Of a stretch of DNA of 64,000 nucleotides, positions 7,943-18,075 are shown one piece after another (positions within the stretch are counted from its first letter, which is position 1; every line of letters begins with the position of its first letter). The stretch comes from an uncultured Pantoea sp. Its GTDB lineage: Bacteria > Pseudomonadota > Gammaproteobacteria > Enterobacterales > Enterobacteriaceae. The position numbers and the translations under genes are program-made. The stretch lies in NCBI GenBank assembly GCA_913775175.1, contig CAJYKU010000019.1:186001-250000 (forward strand), written 5' to 3'. The notes below the pieces were generated by a model. It saw nothing but the letters and a program-made list of their open reading frames with translations, ran no database searches and was not told where the DNA came from.

Positions 7943-10087
7943 GTGTCACGTACAATTATGCTAATTCCTACCGGCACCAGCGTCGGCCTGACCAGCGTCA
8001 GTCTCGGCGTGATCCGTGCCATGGAGCGAAAAGGTGTGCGTCTGAGTGTGTTCAAACCCATTGCCCAGCCACGCGCAGGCGGTGATACACCTGACCAGAC
8101 CACCACCATTATTCGTAAAAACTCCGCGATACCTGCTGCCGAGCCGCTGCAAATGTCACTGGTCGAGTCACTGCTGGGATCCAATCAGCAGGATGTGCTG
8201 ATGGAAAAGATCATCGCCAACTACCACGCCAATGCCAAAGAGGCAGAAGTCGTGCTGGTTGAGGGTCTGGTACCAACCCGTAAGCATCAGTTTGCCACCG
8301 CGCTCAACTATGAAATTGCGAAAACGCTCAATGCTGAAATTGTCTTTGTTATGGCACTGGGTAACGACTCCCCGGCGCAGCTTAAAGAGCGCATTGAACT
8401 TACCCAAAGCAGCTTTGGCGGCAGCAAAAACAAAAATATCACCGGCGTGATTATCAATAAACTCAATGCGCCAGTTGATGAACAGGGCCGTACCCGTCCC
8501 GACTTGTCAGAAATCTTTGACGACTCAACCAAAGCCAGCGTGGCGAATATCGATCCCACCCAGCTGTTTGCTAACAGCCCGCTGCCGGTGCTGGGCTGTG
8601 TGCCCTGGAGCTTTGATCTGATCGCCACTCGTGCTATCGATATGTGTCGTCATCTTAATGCTGAGATTATTAATCAGGGTGAGATTGAGACGCGCCGCGT
8701 TAAGTCCGTGACCTTCTGTGCGCGCAGCATTCCGCATATGCTGGAGCATTTTCGTCCGGGCTCACTGCTGGTGACCTCTGCCGACCGCCCGGATGTGCTG
8801 GTTGCTGCCTGCCTGGCAGCAATGAATGGCATTGAGATTGGCGCCATTCTGCTGACCGGCGGCTATCAGATTGAAGAGCCAATTGCGCGCCTGTGTGAAC
8901 GCGCTTTCCAGACCGGCCTGCCAGTCTTTATGGTGAAAACCAATACCTGGCAAACCTCCCTGAGCCTGCAGAGCTTTAACCTGGAAGTGCCGGCTGACGA
9001 TACGCAGCGCATTGAAAAAGTGCAGGAGTATGTTGCCAGCTTTATCAACGCTGACTGGGTTGAGTCGCTGACAGCAACATCTGAACGGAGCCGCCGTCTC
9101 TCCCCTCCTGCGTTCCGCTATCAGCTTACAGAGCTGGCGCGCAAAGCTGGCAAGCGCATTGTGCTGCCGGAAGGTGATGAACCGCGTACGGTTAAAGCAG
9201 CCGCAATTTGTGCCGAGCGCGGCATTGCCACCTGTGTACTGCTGGGTAATCCTCATGAGATCCATCGTGTTGCCGCCGCTCAGGGTGTCGAGCTGGGCAG
9301 CGGAATTGAAATTGTTGATCCGGAAGTGGTGCGTGAGAACTATGTGCCACGTCTGGTTGAGCTGCGTAAGAACAAAGGCATGACCGAAGTGGTTGCGCAG
9401 GAGCAGCTGGAAGATAATGTGGTGCTGGGCACGATGATGCTGGAGAGCGGCGAAGTTGATGGTCTGGTGTCAGGCGCTGTGCATACCACGGCCAATACCA
9501 TTCGCCCACCGCTGCAGCTGATCAAAACCGCACCCGATAGCTCGCTGGTCTCCTCAGTGTTCTTTATGCTGCTGCCTGAGCAGGTACTGGTTTACGGCGA
9601 CTGTGCCATTAACCCTGATCCTAACCCGGAGCAGCTGGCAGAGATTGCGATTCAGTCAGCCGATTCAGCCAAAGCGTTTGGTATTGATCCGCGTGTCGCG
9701 ATGATCTCCTACTCTACCGGTAATTCTGGCGCGGGCAGCGATGTAGAAAAAGTACGTGAAGCCACACGTATCGCCCAGGAGAAACGTCCGGATCTGGTTA
9801 TTGATGGTCCGCTGCAGTATGACGCAGCAATTATGGAAGATGTCGCAAAATCCAAAGCGCCTGACTCTGCAGTGGCAGGACGTGCCACGGTGTTTATCTT
9901 CCCGGATTTGAATACCGGTAACACTACGTATAAAGCGGTACAGCGCTCAGCCGATCTGATCTCCATCGGACCGATGCTGCAGGGTATGCGCAAACCGGTA
10001 AACGATCTGTCACGCGGGGCACTGGTTGATGATATTGTGTATACCATTGCACTGACGGCAATTCAGTCACAGCAGGCGGAAGGCTGA
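7943..10087 (+). CDS. pta: Phosphate acetyltransferase
   Basis: Pta makes acetyl phosphate from acetyl-CoA, feeding AckA. The 714-residue product matches the long enterobacterial form: an N-terminal P-loop-like regulatory domain ([20 protein letters not shown] near residue 8), a middle DRTGG domain (about 215-335), and a C-terminal catalytic PTA domain from about residue 390 ([56 protein letters not shown]). Translation starts at GTG 7943, as in E. coli, in the conserved [12 protein letters not shown] context. It forms an operon with ackA and ends in a strong terminator. Confidence 0.98.
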   Translation: MSRTIMLIPTGTSVGLTSVSLGVIRAMERKGVRLSVFKPIAQPRAGGDTPDQTTTIIRKNSAIPAAEPLQMSLVESLLGSNQQDVLMEKIIANYHANAKEAEVVLVEGLVPTRKHQFATALNYEIAKTLNAEIVFVMALGNDSPAQLKERIELTQSSFGGSKNKNITGVIINKLNAPVDEQGRTRPDLSEIFDDSTKASVANIDPTQLFANSPLPVLGCVPWSFDLIATRAIDMCRHLNAEIINQGEIETRRVKSVTFCARSIPHMLEHFRPGSLLVTSADRPDVLVAACLAAMNGIEIGAILLTGGYQIEEPIARLCERAFQTGLPVFMVKTNTWQTSLSLQSFNLEVPADDTQRIEKVQEYVASFINADWVESLTATSERSRRLSPPAFRYQLTELARKAGKRIVLPEGDEPRTVKAAAICAERGIATCVLLGNPHEIHRVAAAQGVELGSGIEIVDPEVVRENYVPRLVELRKNKGMTEVVAQEQLEDNVVLGTMMLESGEVDGLVSGAVHTTANTIRPPLQLIKTAPDSSLVSSVFFMLLPEQVLVYGDCAINPDPNPEQLAEIAIQSADSAKAFGIDPRVAMISYSTGNSGAGSDVEKVREATRIAQEKRPDLVIDGPLQYDAAIMEDVAKSKAPDSAVAGRATVFIFPDLNTGNTTYKAVQRSADLISIGPMLQGMRKPVNDLSRGALVDDIVYTIALTAIQSQQAEG

Positions 10088-10104
10088 TTCCGCACTGCGC
10101 CAGT

Positions 10105-10135
10105 AAAAAAGCATGCGTAACGCATGCTTTTTTTT
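10105..10135. terminator. Bidirectional terminator between pta and yfcD
   Basis: AAAAAAGCATGCG and CGCATGCTTTTTTTT surround a four-base loop: the stem GCATGCG/CGCATGC is followed by eight T on the plus strand and six T on the minus strand. It serves the convergent genes pta and yfcD. Confidence 0.9.
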
Positions 10136-10159
10136 GCTGTAGCGCCGTGAAAAGCGATC

Positions 10160-10699
10160 TTAGCTGTTCTGTTTGCTGCGCGCTGCGTCGCTGTTACGGC
10201 TCAGCCAGAGTGACAACGCTTTCAGCGAGTCATCGGTAAATTCATCACAGCGGGCGGTAATCTCCTCCGGGGTCATCCAGAAGATTTCATCGACTTCGCT
10301 CTCCTGCATAGCAAACGGGCCGTGTGATACACAGCTAAACAACCCGCCCCAGACGCGACAATGTGCATCTTCAAAATAGAACTTTCCATGCTCAGCAAAG
10401 GGTACGGCAGCGATGCCCAGCTCCTCTTCCGCTTCCCGGCGTGCCGATTCCAGCATATCTTCGCCACTCTGTACAACGCCACCAGCCGTAGCGTCCAGCA
10501 TACCCGGCATAAAATCTTTGGTTTCTGTCCGGCGCTGTACCAGGATTTTGCCCATACCGTCATGTACTACGATATAGGTTGCGCGATGGCGCAGGCACTG
10601 CGCACGCATCTGCGCACGACTGGCCTGTGCAATGACTTCGTTATCTTCGTTGACGATATCGACCCACTCGATAGAGTCATCTGCCGTTTGATCCACCAT
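10160..10699 (-). CDS. yfcD: Nudix hydrolase YfcD
   Basis: YfcD is a cytoplasmic Nudix-family hydrolase of unproven substrate. The 179-residue product (E. coli 180) has a complete Nudix box around residues 70-92: [20 protein letters not shown] followed by ELGI, which supplies the GX5EX7REUXEEXGU metal and pyrophosphate site. The N-terminus [22 protein letters not shown] and the segment [20 protein letters not shown] resemble IPP-isomerase-like Nudix enzymes. It is convergent with pta. The yfcE gene found next to yfcD in E. coli is absent here. Confidence 0.94.
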   Translation of the reverse strand: MVDQTADDSIEWVDIVNEDNEVIAQASRAQMRAQCLRHRATYIVVHDGMGKILVQRRTETKDFMPGMLDATAGGVVQSGEDMLESARREAEEELGIAAVPFAEHGKFYFEDAHCRVWGGLFSCVSHGPFAMQESEVDEIFWMTPEEITARCDEFTDDSLKALSLWLSRNSDAARSKQNS

Positions 10700-10803
10700 C
10701 CCTAACCCTTTTTACGTTTTCAGCGTGCGCGGCACGCCTCTTTTTTTCGCTGCTTTTTTAGAATGCGCGTAAGGTAATGTGTTCTTACAATTGTCGCAAG
10801 CGC

Positions 10804-11445
10804 TTAGCGTGCTCTGGCTGACTCTGTCAGCCAGAGCTGTACTGACGCGCGCTGCCACTGAAATTCAGCATAGCGCTGCAGTTTTGCAGGGAGTGGATCG
10901 CCATGCAGTGCCAGCCGGTTCAGCATCACAGCCAGGTCGCTGTCAGCAATTGACCATTCGCCGCATAAATTTTGCCGATCGTCAGGCAGCAGCCGCAGTG
11001 CCGCAGCAATCAGTTTTGCCGCCGCCTGTTCACCAGCCGGAGAGAGCGCATCGTAACGTTTGCCGGCAAAAACCACATCGGTAGGACGCTCGGCACGCAG
11101 CGCCAGCAGATCGCTGCGCAGCCACGCCTGCACCTCGCGCACCCTGGCACGCTTGATGACATCACGCGGATAGAGGCGTTCATAATGCGGCGCGGGAAAG
11201 CGCTCTTCCAGATATTCAGTAATCGCAGAGGACTCACACAGTGTCAGCTCATCAACCTGCAGAGCGGGCACCCGGCTGGTCAGCGCCAGCGCACTATAAT
11301 CGGCACTGAACTGCATCTGCTGGTTCAGGTCTACCCGCTGCAGAGTAAAAGGAATGCCTTTTTCCGACAGCGCAACATAGACCGACATGGCATAGGGACT
11401 ATAAAAACAGGAATCGGACCACAGAGTAATGGCTGGGTAATTCAT
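10804..11445 (-). CDS. yfcF: Glutathione S-transferase-like protein YfcF
   Basis: YfcF is a cytoplasmic glutathione transferase homologue with reported peroxidase activity in E. coli. The 213-residue product (E. coli 214) has an N-terminal thioredoxin-like domain (ITLWSDSCFYSPYAMSVYVALSEKG; VPALQVDE then CESSAITEYLEERF for glutathione binding) and an all-helical C-terminal domain (VQAWLRSDLLALRAERPTDV; WSIADSDLAVMLNRLALHGD). The frame is open 11 codons further upstream, but ATG at 11445 has GAGG seven bases upstream and matches homologues. The E. coli neighbours yfcG and folX are missing, so yfcF now faces yfcH. Confidence 0.93.
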   Translation of the reverse strand: MNYPAITLWSDSCFYSPYAMSVYVALSEKGIPFTLQRVDLNQQMQFSADYSALALTSRVPALQVDELTLCESSAITEYLEERFPAPHYERLYPRDVIKRARVREVQAWLRSDLLALRAERPTDVVFAGKRYDALSPAGEQAAAKLIAAALRLLPDDRQNLCGEWSIADSDLAVMLNRLALHGDPLPAKLQRYAEFQWQRASVQLWLTESARAR

Positions 11446-11648
11446 TATCTGCCTCAGAATGAGTATCAGGTGTGTCACATCTTTACCGATTTTTTTGCGT
11501 TAAGGCAATAATCTGCTGCACGGATCTTTATCCGGCGCATCAGTCCGCCAGTGACTTTTTGCGCCAGCGGGCGCTACAGCCACACTGACTCTCTGCTTCT
11601 CTTCTATGCTCAATGCTGAGCAGATAATAATTTACAGGGAGGCTCACG

Positions 11649-12557
11649 ATGCAATTACTGATTACCGGCGGCACCGGGTTGATTGGCCGTCATCTGATCC
11701 CACGTCTGCTGCAGCTCGGGCATCAGGTCAATGTAGTGACGCGTGATGTGGCAGCAGCGCGTGAAAAACTGGATGAGCGCGTTAAATTCTGGTCCGGGCT
11801 TAATCAACAATCCAGTCTTGATGGTATTGATGGCATTATCAATCTTGCGGGCGAGCCGATTGCTGATAAGCGCTGGAGCACCAGCCAGAAACAGCGGCTG
11901 TGTGAAAGTCGCTGGCAAATCACCGAACAGCTGGTTTCTCTGATCCACGCCAGCGCTACGCCACCTGCATTTTTGATCTCCGGCTCGGCTACTGGCTTCT
12001 ATGGTGATACCGGCGATGTGGTGGTGACTGAAGAGGATAATGGTAAGGATGAGTTTACGCACACGCTCTGTGCCCGCTGGGAGCAACTGGCGCTGAAAGC
12101 AGAGAGTGAGCGCACTCGTGTCTGCCTGCTGCGTACTGGCGTGGTACTGGCAAAACAGGGCGGCGCGCTGGAAAAGATGAAGCTGCCCTTCCGTCTTGGC
12201 GTTGGTGGCCCGATTGGCAGCGGCAAGCAGTATCTGCCGTGGATCCATATTGATGACATGGTTAACGCAATAATCTGGCTAATCGGGCAGCAGGATTTGC
12301 GTGGCCCCTTTAATATGGTGGCGCCCTATCCGGTACGGAATGAACAGTTTGCTGCCACGCTGGGCGAAGTTATGCATCGGCCCGCCTTTATGCGTACGCC
12401 GGCAGCGGCCATTAAACTGATGATGGGTGAATCAGCAGTGCTGGTACTGGGTGGCCAGCATGTATTACCTGACCGGCTGGAAGCCTCTGGCTTTACTTTT
12501 CGCTGGTTCGATTTGCAGCGGGCGCTGCAGGATGTTGTCGGTCAGAACGCTGCCTGA
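11649..12557 (+). CDS. yfcH: SDR-family NAD(P)-dependent epimerase-like protein YfcH
   Basis: YfcH belongs to the TIGR01777/SulA-like branch of extended short-chain dehydrogenases; its substrate is unknown. The 302-residue product starts [20 protein letters not shown], the Rossmann dinucleotide motif at residues 5-16. [15 protein letters not shown] near residue 60 is the family signature, and the last 50 residues form the DUF1731 tail ([20 protein letters not shown]). An AGGGAGGCTCACG leader supports the ATG at 11649. It is divergent from yfcF and marks the left border of the inserted dal locus. Confidence 0.93.
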   Translation: MQLLITGGTGLIGRHLIPRLLQLGHQVNVVTRDVAAAREKLDERVKFWSGLNQQSSLDGIDGIINLAGEPIADKRWSTSQKQRLCESRWQITEQLVSLIHASATPPAFLISGSATGFYGDTGDVVVTEEDNGKDEFTHTLCARWEQLALKAESERTRVCLLRTGVVLAKQGGALEKMKLPFRLGVGGPIGSGKQYLPWIHIDDMVNAIIWLIGQQDLRGPFNMVAPYPVRNEQFAATLGEVMHRPAFMRTPAAAIKLMMGESAVLVLGGQHVLPDRLEASGFTFRWFDLQRALQDVVGQNAA

Positions 12558-12571
12558 CTTCGTGCATTTCA

Positions 12572-12593
12572 GGGTCGCCATCCATGGCGACCC
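12572..12593. terminator. Hairpin between yfcH and dalT
   Basis: GGGTCGCCAT and ATGGCGACCC are perfect 10-base inverted repeats separated by CC, located between the convergent stops of yfcH and dalT. There is no T run of note on either side, so intrinsic termination would be inefficient; it may mark both 3' ends. Confidence 0.5.
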
Positions 12594-12597
12594 GTTA

Positions 12598-13881
12598 TTA
12601 CCAGCTTCGCTGCTGTGCAACTCGCGACTTTAACGCGGCAGCTTTATGGGTATGTCCTGGCTGCGGCACACGAATAATAAAGGTCAGCGCCCCGGCAAAC
12701 AGATAGAGTCCGGTATATGTCCATACTACCCCTGCGATATCGAAAAACGGCAATATAATCGAGGCAATAGCGGGCGCCACAAAGTTACTCAACCCGGCCG
12801 ACAGGTTATAAATCGATACCGCAGCGCCTTTATGATGTGGCTCCAGCGTGGGGAAAACTGCGGTCATCGGCACAAATGCTGCGACAAAAATCCCCAGCAT
12901 CACTGCCGGAATCAGCGCCACCCAGAAGTTATGTCCGGCATACACTGGCAGGTAATAAAACGCCAGGCTTGAGATCGCCATACCCAGACAGCCAAACCAG
13001 CGTACCTGGCGGATCCAGCCAAGTTTCTCGCCGGTGATCCCCCAGAATATATTGGTAAAAATCGTTACAAAGAAGAACACTGCCCAGATTTGCAGCCATT
13101 CAGAAATGGTAAAGCCAAGACGGTCAACAAACAGCAGCGGCATGATAATCGCAAAACCAAACAGCGACAGCGTGTTGATAATACGAATTAAACAGGCGTA
13201 AAACACATGCTGATTGGTAAACAGAATGGTTACTGCCCGCGACATTTCTGTCATTTTGTCACGCAGCGGCAAATCGACGCGCGAACGATCAACCGGCACG
13301 TGGCGCAAACTGAAATAGGCCATTATGCCGCCACCAGCTACCCAGACAATTGCCAGCCACAGCGTACCGGTTTCGCCAAGCATCGGGATGGTCAGGCTTG
13401 GCAGATAGCTGCCTACCACGCCGATACCTACTGAATACATTGCCCAGAACCAGCCTGTTGCAGCCGCCAGTTTCTCCCGGGGCAGCACCTGCACCAGCAT
13501 CATCATAAAGGAGTAGATAAATAGCGGATAGGCCAGGCCGCGAATACCATAGAACAGCACCATCAGCGGATAGTTACGCATTCCGAGACCAAACGCCATA
13601 AACAGCGCGTGCATCACAATCCACAGCACAAAGCCAATCATCATTGCGCGCAGTGGCGTAATCAGTTCTGCTACCACGCCCGAAGCCCACGCTGCCAGTG
13701 CTGCTGCCAGGCCATAGAAAGTGAATACCACTGCTGACTGTGCGGGTGTAAAGCCCATATCAGTGATATGACGTGACAGAAACGCCATTTCGAAGCCGTC
13801 ACCTGCCATAAAAATGGCAATAGCGAGAAAGCCCCAGAACATCTTTTTGGGTAAGCCGAGCCAGTAATCGTTCGATTGCAT
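12598..13881 (-). CDS. dalT: Pentitol (D-arabinitol) transporter, MFS family
   Basis: The product is a 12-helix major facilitator proton symporter of 427 residues, close in pattern and length to Klebsiella DalT and RbtT. Features include MQSNDYWLGLPKKMFWGFLA at the N-terminus, GDGFEMAFLSRHITDMGFTPAQSA in and after the first helix, and GIRGLAYPLFIYSFMMMLVQ in the middle. D-arabinitol rather than ribitol is inferred from its neighbours: an arabinitol 4-dehydrogenase-type enzyme and a xylulokinase, with no short-chain ribitol dehydrogenase. It is the last gene of the operon, 23 bases after dalK. Confidence 0.88.
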   Translation of the reverse strand: MQSNDYWLGLPKKMFWGFLAIAIFMAGDGFEMAFLSRHITDMGFTPAQSAVVFTFYGLAAALAAWASGVVAELITPLRAMMIGFVLWIVMHALFMAFGLGMRNYPLMVLFYGIRGLAYPLFIYSFMMMLVQVLPREKLAAATGWFWAMYSVGIGVVGSYLPSLTIPMLGETGTLWLAIVWVAGGGIMAYFSLRHVPVDRSRVDLPLRDKMTEMSRAVTILFTNQHVFYACLIRIINTLSLFGFAIIMPLLFVDRLGFTISEWLQIWAVFFFVTIFTNIFWGITGEKLGWIRQVRWFGCLGMAISSLAFYYLPVYAGHNFWVALIPAVMLGIFVAAFVPMTAVFPTLEPHHKGAAVSIYNLSAGLSNFVAPAIASIILPFFDIAGVVWTYTGLYLFAGALTFIIRVPQPGHTHKAAALKSRVAQQRSW

Positions 13882-13904
13882 CTCAATTCATCCTCTGTCT
13901 GGAA

Positions 13905-15374
13905 TCATTCGGGCAGGAGTGCACGCGCCTGTTGCTGTTGCGCATAAAGCGTACGGAACAGCTGTAACCGCTGTTGCAGCACTGCACCACGGGTAGGGTC
14001 TGGCTGATAACGCGTCTGAACTGGCGGTTTAAGGCACACCGCTTCTTCAATGCCGCCAGCAGCCAGCCATGCCAGGCGGGCGGCACCTAACGCGCCCGAT
14101 GCGCTGGCCGGATGGGTGACGATTGGCAGTTGCAGTACATCAGCAATCAGCTGTGCCCAGAGTTCACTGCGCGCGCCGCCACCGGTCAGACTGCATTGGC
14201 GGATCTGCTGCTGCGCCTCGCCGAGTGCCGCTAAACCATCCGCCAGCGCAAAAGCGACACCTTCAATCACGGCATAGCCCAGCAGCGCACGTGGCGTTTC
14301 ATGACGCAGATTAAAGAAAGAGCCAGATGCATCGGGATCGTTGTGCGGCGTGCGCTCGCCAGAGAGGTAGGGCAGGAAAACCGGCGCATGGCGACACTGC
14401 TCCGCACTTAGTTGCGCCATCTCCTCCATAAGCTGGCTCTCTGTCACTGACAGCAGATTGCACAGCCAGCGCAGGCAGCTTGCGGCGCTGAGCATCACAC
14501 TCATCTGATGCCAGCGGTCAGGCAGGGCGTGACAAAACGCATGTACGCCCGATTGCGGATCGGCCTGTAACCGATCGTTAACCACAAAAATCACGCCGGA
14601 GGTGCCAAGCGAAATAAAGGCATCGCCTGGATTAACGGCACCGACTCCTACGGCAGAAGCCGCATTATCGCCCGCCCCGCCCGCCACACATACCGACGAC
14701 GATAATCCCCAAAGGCTTGCCAGTTCAGGCCTGAGCGTGCCGCTGACACCGTTTCCTTCGACCAGCGAGGGCATATGGGCACGCGTCAGCCCGGTGATGG
14801 CGAGCAATTCATCAGACCAGTCGCGCTTCGCTATATCAAGCCATAGCGTGCCCGCAGCATCGGAAGGTTCACTGACAAATTGTCCGGTCAGCCGCCAGCG
14901 CAGATAATCTTTTGGCAACAGTACTTTGTCGATGCGCTGAAAAATATCGGGTTCATGTTCCGCCACCCAGCGCAGTTTAGGTGCGGTAAATCCCGGCATA
15001 ATCATATTGCTGCACAGCTGCATCATTTCGGGATGCTCTGCGCTAAGCGCGATACATTGTGGCGCGCTGCGCGTGTCATTCCATAAAATACAGGGACGCA
15101 GCACTTTGCCCTGGGCATCCAGCAACACTGCGCCATGCATCTGACCAGACAAACCGATGGCACGGATCTCACTCCAGGCCTGGCCAGCCTGCTGGCGCAA
15201 TCCGGCGATCACCTCGCCGCACGCCTGCCACCAGCGTTCGGGGTCCTGTTCAGCCCAGTGCATTTGCGGCCGCTGGACATTAAGCGTGGCGTGATGTGAG
15301 GCAACAATGTCACCCTGGGTATTGATGACCAGCGCCTTAAGTTCCGACGTACCAATATCGATTCCAAGATACAT
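13905..15374 (-). CDS. dalK: D-xylulose kinase of the arabinitol operon
   Basis: A FGGY-family kinase that would phosphorylate D-xylulose to D-xylulose 5-phosphate for the pentose phosphate pathway. The 489-residue product (Klebsiella DalK is about 487) starts MYLGIDIGTSELKALVINTQ (phosphate-1 motif), with SGQMHGAVLLD near residue 75 for sugar binding, GAGDNAASAVGVGAV near 234, and a C-terminal adenosine motif in SLTGGGARSELWAQL. The frame is open eight codons upstream, but the ATG at 15374 has AAGGAG at good spacing and gives the conserved start. It begins 10 bases after the dalD stop, indicating co-transcription. A housekeeping xylB role is possible but the context favours dalK. Confidence 0.9.
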   Translation of the reverse strand: MYLGIDIGTSELKALVINTQGDIVASHHATLNVQRPQMHWAEQDPERWWQACGEVIAGLRQQAGQAWSEIRAIGLSGQMHGAVLLDAQGKVLRPCILWNDTRSAPQCIALSAEHPEMMQLCSNMIMPGFTAPKLRWVAEHEPDIFQRIDKVLLPKDYLRWRLTGQFVSEPSDAAGTLWLDIAKRDWSDELLAITGLTRAHMPSLVEGNGVSGTLRPELASLWGLSSSVCVAGGAGDNAASAVGVGAVNPGDAFISLGTSGVIFVVNDRLQADPQSGVHAFCHALPDRWHQMSVMLSAASCLRWLCNLLSVTESQLMEEMAQLSAEQCRHAPVFLPYLSGERTPHNDPDASGSFFNLRHETPRALLGYAVIEGVAFALADGLAALGEAQQQIRQCSLTGGGARSELWAQLIADVLQLPIVTHPASASGALGAARLAWLAAGGIEEAVCLKPPVQTRYQPDPTRGAVLQQRLQLFRTLYAQQQQARALLPE

Positions 15375-15384
15375 AGTGCGCTCC

Positions 15385-16779
15385 TTACACCGTGGCAAGC
15401 GTGCGTTCTGGCTGTTTCAGCCACTGCTGCAGCGTGGCAACTGTACCTCTCATCAGGGCATGAAACGCCTTGTCCTGCGCCAGTTCGCCAAACAGTGCGC
15501 TGTCGCTCAGGAACGTGTTAAGCGCATCTGGTCGGCTGAATTGCTGGCGCAGAGTCTCTTCCTGCAGCATGCCATCCTGATAGGTATAGGGCAGATCATC
15601 CCTGGCCCAGCGCTGCAGAAACAGAAAAAACAGGGCGGGCACTACAGCGGTGGCGGCGGGTTCAGCCCCGCGCTGGTAACATTCACGTAGCGTTGGCGTC
15701 ACCATACCGGGGATTTTTGACAAACCATCCGCGCCAACCCGCTGACTGGTATCTTTGATATAGGGATTGCTGAAACGCGCCAGAACTACATCACGATAGC
15801 GGGCTAAATCAAGCGGTCCTGCCGGGAGTGAAGGCATCACATCCTGTGTAACGTAATCATACGCCAGCTGATAAATCGCTGGCTGACGGGTACTCTCATC
15901 AATGTACTTAAGACCAGTCAGCGTACCTGCCCAGGCGATCGCGGCATGTGTGGCGTTCAGAATACGGATTTTCGCCTCTTCCCAGGGTAAAACTGACTCT
16001 GCCAGTTCAACGCCAACTCTCTCCAGTGCCGGACGACCCGCAATAAAGTCATCTTCAATCACCCACTGAATAAAAGATTCAGCCATCACCGCCGCGCCAT
16101 CGTTTTTTCCGGTGGCGGCTTTAACACGCTCAGCCACATCCGGCGTCGGACGCGGCGTAATGCGATCCACCATGGTGTTTGGCGAGGTCGTATTATCGCG
16201 CACCCACTGCGCCAGCGCGTGATCGCCTTTAGCCGCAAGAAATGCGAGAAAGCCGCGCCGGAAACGTTCACCGTTATGACGCAGATTGTCGCAGTTAAGC
16301 AGCGTGACCGGCGCACCACCCCGGGCAACACGCTCTGCCAGAATGCGTGTCAGTGCACCATAAATAGTGTGAATATCGCCGGTTATATCGGCCTGTATAT
16401 CGCGCTGCGTCAGATCAAGCTCAAATTCAGGCGTTAAATAGTAACCCGCTTCGGTAACGGTAAAACTGATCACTCGCGTCTCACTCTGTGCTCCCTGTTC
16501 CACCAGCGCACGGATATCAGAGTCCCACGGCAGGATTTTGCGCAGTGAAGTAATGGTTTCATAAGCGCGAACGCCATCCGGGGTTACGGTTTCCAGCACA
16601 TATTCGCCCTGCTGTGCAGCCAGCTGTTGCAGCAGCGGGACGGCGTCGCTGCGAATATTCCCCAGTGCAATGCCCCAGCTATCATCGCCCTGCTCGCGTA
16701 ATTTATGCAGATACCATGCCTGATGTGCGCGATGAAAAGAGCCAGCGCCAAGATGCATCCACACCGATTGATTGGTCAT
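15385..16779 (-). CDS. dalD: D-arabinitol 4-dehydrogenase (mannitol dehydrogenase family)
   Basis: A polyol-specific long-chain dehydrogenase that oxidises D-arabinitol to D-xylulose with NAD. The 464-residue product has the N-terminal Rossmann motif [18 protein letters not shown] at residues 10-27 and the catalytic signature KIRILNATH, giving K270, N275 and H278, the same spacing as the Lys-Asn-His triad of Pseudomonas mannitol dehydrogenase. [17 protein letters not shown] and DRITPRPTP are further family motifs. It is the first gene of the dalDKT operon and is divergent from dalR, as in Klebsiella. Mannitol or fructuronate activity cannot be excluded from sequence alone. Confidence 0.88.
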   Translation of the reverse strand: MTNQSVWMHLGAGSFHRAHQAWYLHKLREQGDDSWGIALGNIRSDAVPLLQQLAAQQGEYVLETVTPDGVRAYETITSLRKILPWDSDIRALVEQGAQSETRVISFTVTEAGYYLTPEFELDLTQRDIQADITGDIHTIYGALTRILAERVARGGAPVTLLNCDNLRHNGERFRRGFLAFLAAKGDHALAQWVRDNTTSPNTMVDRITPRPTPDVAERVKAATGKNDGAAVMAESFIQWVIEDDFIAGRPALERVGVELAESVLPWEEAKIRILNATHAAIAWAGTLTGLKYIDESTRQPAIYQLAYDYVTQDVMPSLPAGPLDLARYRDVVLARFSNPYIKDTSQRVGADGLSKIPGMVTPTLRECYQRGAEPAATAVVPALFFLFLQRWARDDLPYTYQDGMLQEETLRQQFSRPDALNTFLSDSALFGELAQDKAFHALMRGTVATLQQWLKQPERTLATV

Positions 16780-16862
16780 AATCGCCTCAACTTAAACATT
16801 TGCTATCATTAAGGGCATTTGCCCGATACCATGTAGCATAGTGTGTGTAGCGCTGCCTTTGC

Positions 16863-16878
16863 TGCGAGCTGAATCACA
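16863..16878. promoter_or_regulatory. CRP-like site between dalD and dalR
   Basis: TGCGAGCTGAATCACA matches the CRP pattern TGTGA-N6-TCACA with one mismatch. It lies 84 bases before the dalD start and 97 bases before dalR, a usual place for catabolite control of a sugar-alcohol operon. Assignment is by consensus only. Confidence 0.45.
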
Positions 16879-16921
16879 ATTAATATTTTTGCTCCCTTTT
16901 AGGGCTTTTGCTTAATTAACA

Positions 16922-16944
16922 GTTAACCGCTCTCTCGCGTTAAC
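16922..16944. promoter_or_regulatory. Paired GTTAAC elements before dalR
   Basis: Two GTTAAC palindromes lie 17 bases apart (16922 and 16939), 30 bases before the dalR start. They could be operator half-sites for DalR autoregulation. No direct evidence links them to DalR. Confidence 0.25.
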
Positions 16945-16974
16945 ATTACCCTCTGGTTTAAGTGGAATAGCGCG

Positions 16975-17922
16975 ATGAGCAGAGAAGAGAAAAAACAGGA
17001 ACTGGCAGCACGTGCGGCCTGGATGTATTACGTAGCGGGTATGACGCAGCAGGAGATTGCCATCGCGCTGGGATTATCGCGCCAGGTGGCACAGCGTTTA
17101 GTCTCCAGCGCGCGTGAAATGGGCATGGTCAGCGTAAAAATCGATCATCCGGTTGCCGACTGTTTGCTTCTGGCACGTAACGTTCAGGAGAAATTTGGCC
17201 TGCAACTCTGTCGCGTGGTGCCTTCAGGCAGCCTTGCAGATGAGGCCATCCAGCAGATGCTGGCAGTAGAGGGCGCGGCAGTGATGATACAATATATCAG
17301 CAGAGAGCAGCCGCAGGTATTCAGCATTGGCTCAGGCAAGACACTGCGTGCGGTGATCGATGCACTTCCCTGGATTGAGCGGCCTCAGCATCAGTGCGTT
17401 TCAATGATAGGCGCGATTGCACGTGATGATTCAGGCACGCGCTATGACGTGCCGCTGAAAATGGCAGAGAAGATGCAGGGAAAATATTTTTTCATTCCTG
17501 CGCCGCTCTATGCCGATACGCCGGCAGACAGAGCGATGTGGATCAAGCATCAGCTCTATCAACGCGTCACACAGCGCGCTCTGCAGGCGGATGTTGCTTT
17601 CGTGGGTATTGGCGAAGTGCAGCCAGGCTGTCCACTGCATGCTGAGGGCTTTATCACCGATGCACAGGTTACTGCGCTTAAGGTGCGTGGCGTAGCAGGA
17701 GAAATGCTCGGACACTTTTTTAATCAGCAGGGTGAGCGTGTATCAGGCGAAACCGATGAACTGCTGACCAGCGTACCCCTGGAGAGCCACACGCAGCGGC
17801 AGATTATCGCTTTTGCAGGCAGCGAGCGTAAATATGCTGCCATTCGTGCGGCACTGCAGGGAAAATGGATATCAGGTCTGGTGACCGATGAAGATACGGC
17901 GCGCAGATTGTTACGTAGTTAG
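16975..17922 (+). CDS. dalR: SorC/DeoR-type regulator of the arabinitol operon
   Basis: A sugar-responsive transcription factor of the SorC family, by position the repressor DalR. The 315-residue product has an N-terminal helix-turn-helix (about residues 23-45: GMTQQEIAIALGLSRQVAQR) and a C-terminal sugar-phosphate-like domain with SIGSGKTLRAVIDALPWIE near 121, VSMIGAIARDDSGTRYDVPL near 143 and VAFVGIGEVQPGCPLH near 206. It is divergent from dalDKT across 195 bases. The inducer is expected to be D-arabinitol or a product of it. Klebsiella DalR is of the same size class and position. Confidence 0.85.
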   Translation: MSREEKKQELAARAAWMYYVAGMTQQEIAIALGLSRQVAQRLVSSAREMGMVSVKIDHPVADCLLLARNVQEKFGLQLCRVVPSGSLADEAIQQMLAVEGAAVMIQYISREQPQVFSIGSGKTLRAVIDALPWIERPQHQCVSMIGAIARDDSGTRYDVPLKMAEKMQGKYFFIPAPLYADTPADRAMWIKHQLYQRVTQRALQADVAFVGIGEVQPGCPLHAEGFITDAQVTALKVRGVAGEMLGHFFNQQGERVSGETDELLTSVPLESHTQRQIIAFAGSERKYAAIRAALQGKWISGLVTDEDTARRLLRS

Positions 17923-17997
17923 CCAGCGCTGACATCTGCCAGCCTCACGGCAGAGCAGGATGCGAATCTGCTGCGAGGTTACACCCTGTCCGGCAGT

Positions 17998-18031
17998 ATC
18001 CCCGGCCAGGTTAACAGGGGCTGGCCGGGAT
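17998..18031. repeat. Hairpin between dalR and hisP
   Basis: CCGGCCAG and CTGGCCGG, extended by ATC/GAT with one bulged C, form a long stem around GTTAACAGGGG between the convergent dalR and hisP stops. No T run is present. It probably protects or ends transcripts from either side and marks the right border of the dal insertion. Confidence 0.45.
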
Positions 18032-18075
18032 GAGCCACAGCCAGCCTTAGCGCACCAGAATAGCAGTGCGCCAGC

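Noticed and set aside
8762-9265. 167-codon open frame on the - strand opposite pta
   Set aside because: Antisense to pta; no supporting motif.
10972-11511. 179-codon open frame on the + strand opposite yfcF
   Set aside because: Antisense to a clearly conserved glutathione transferase-like gene.
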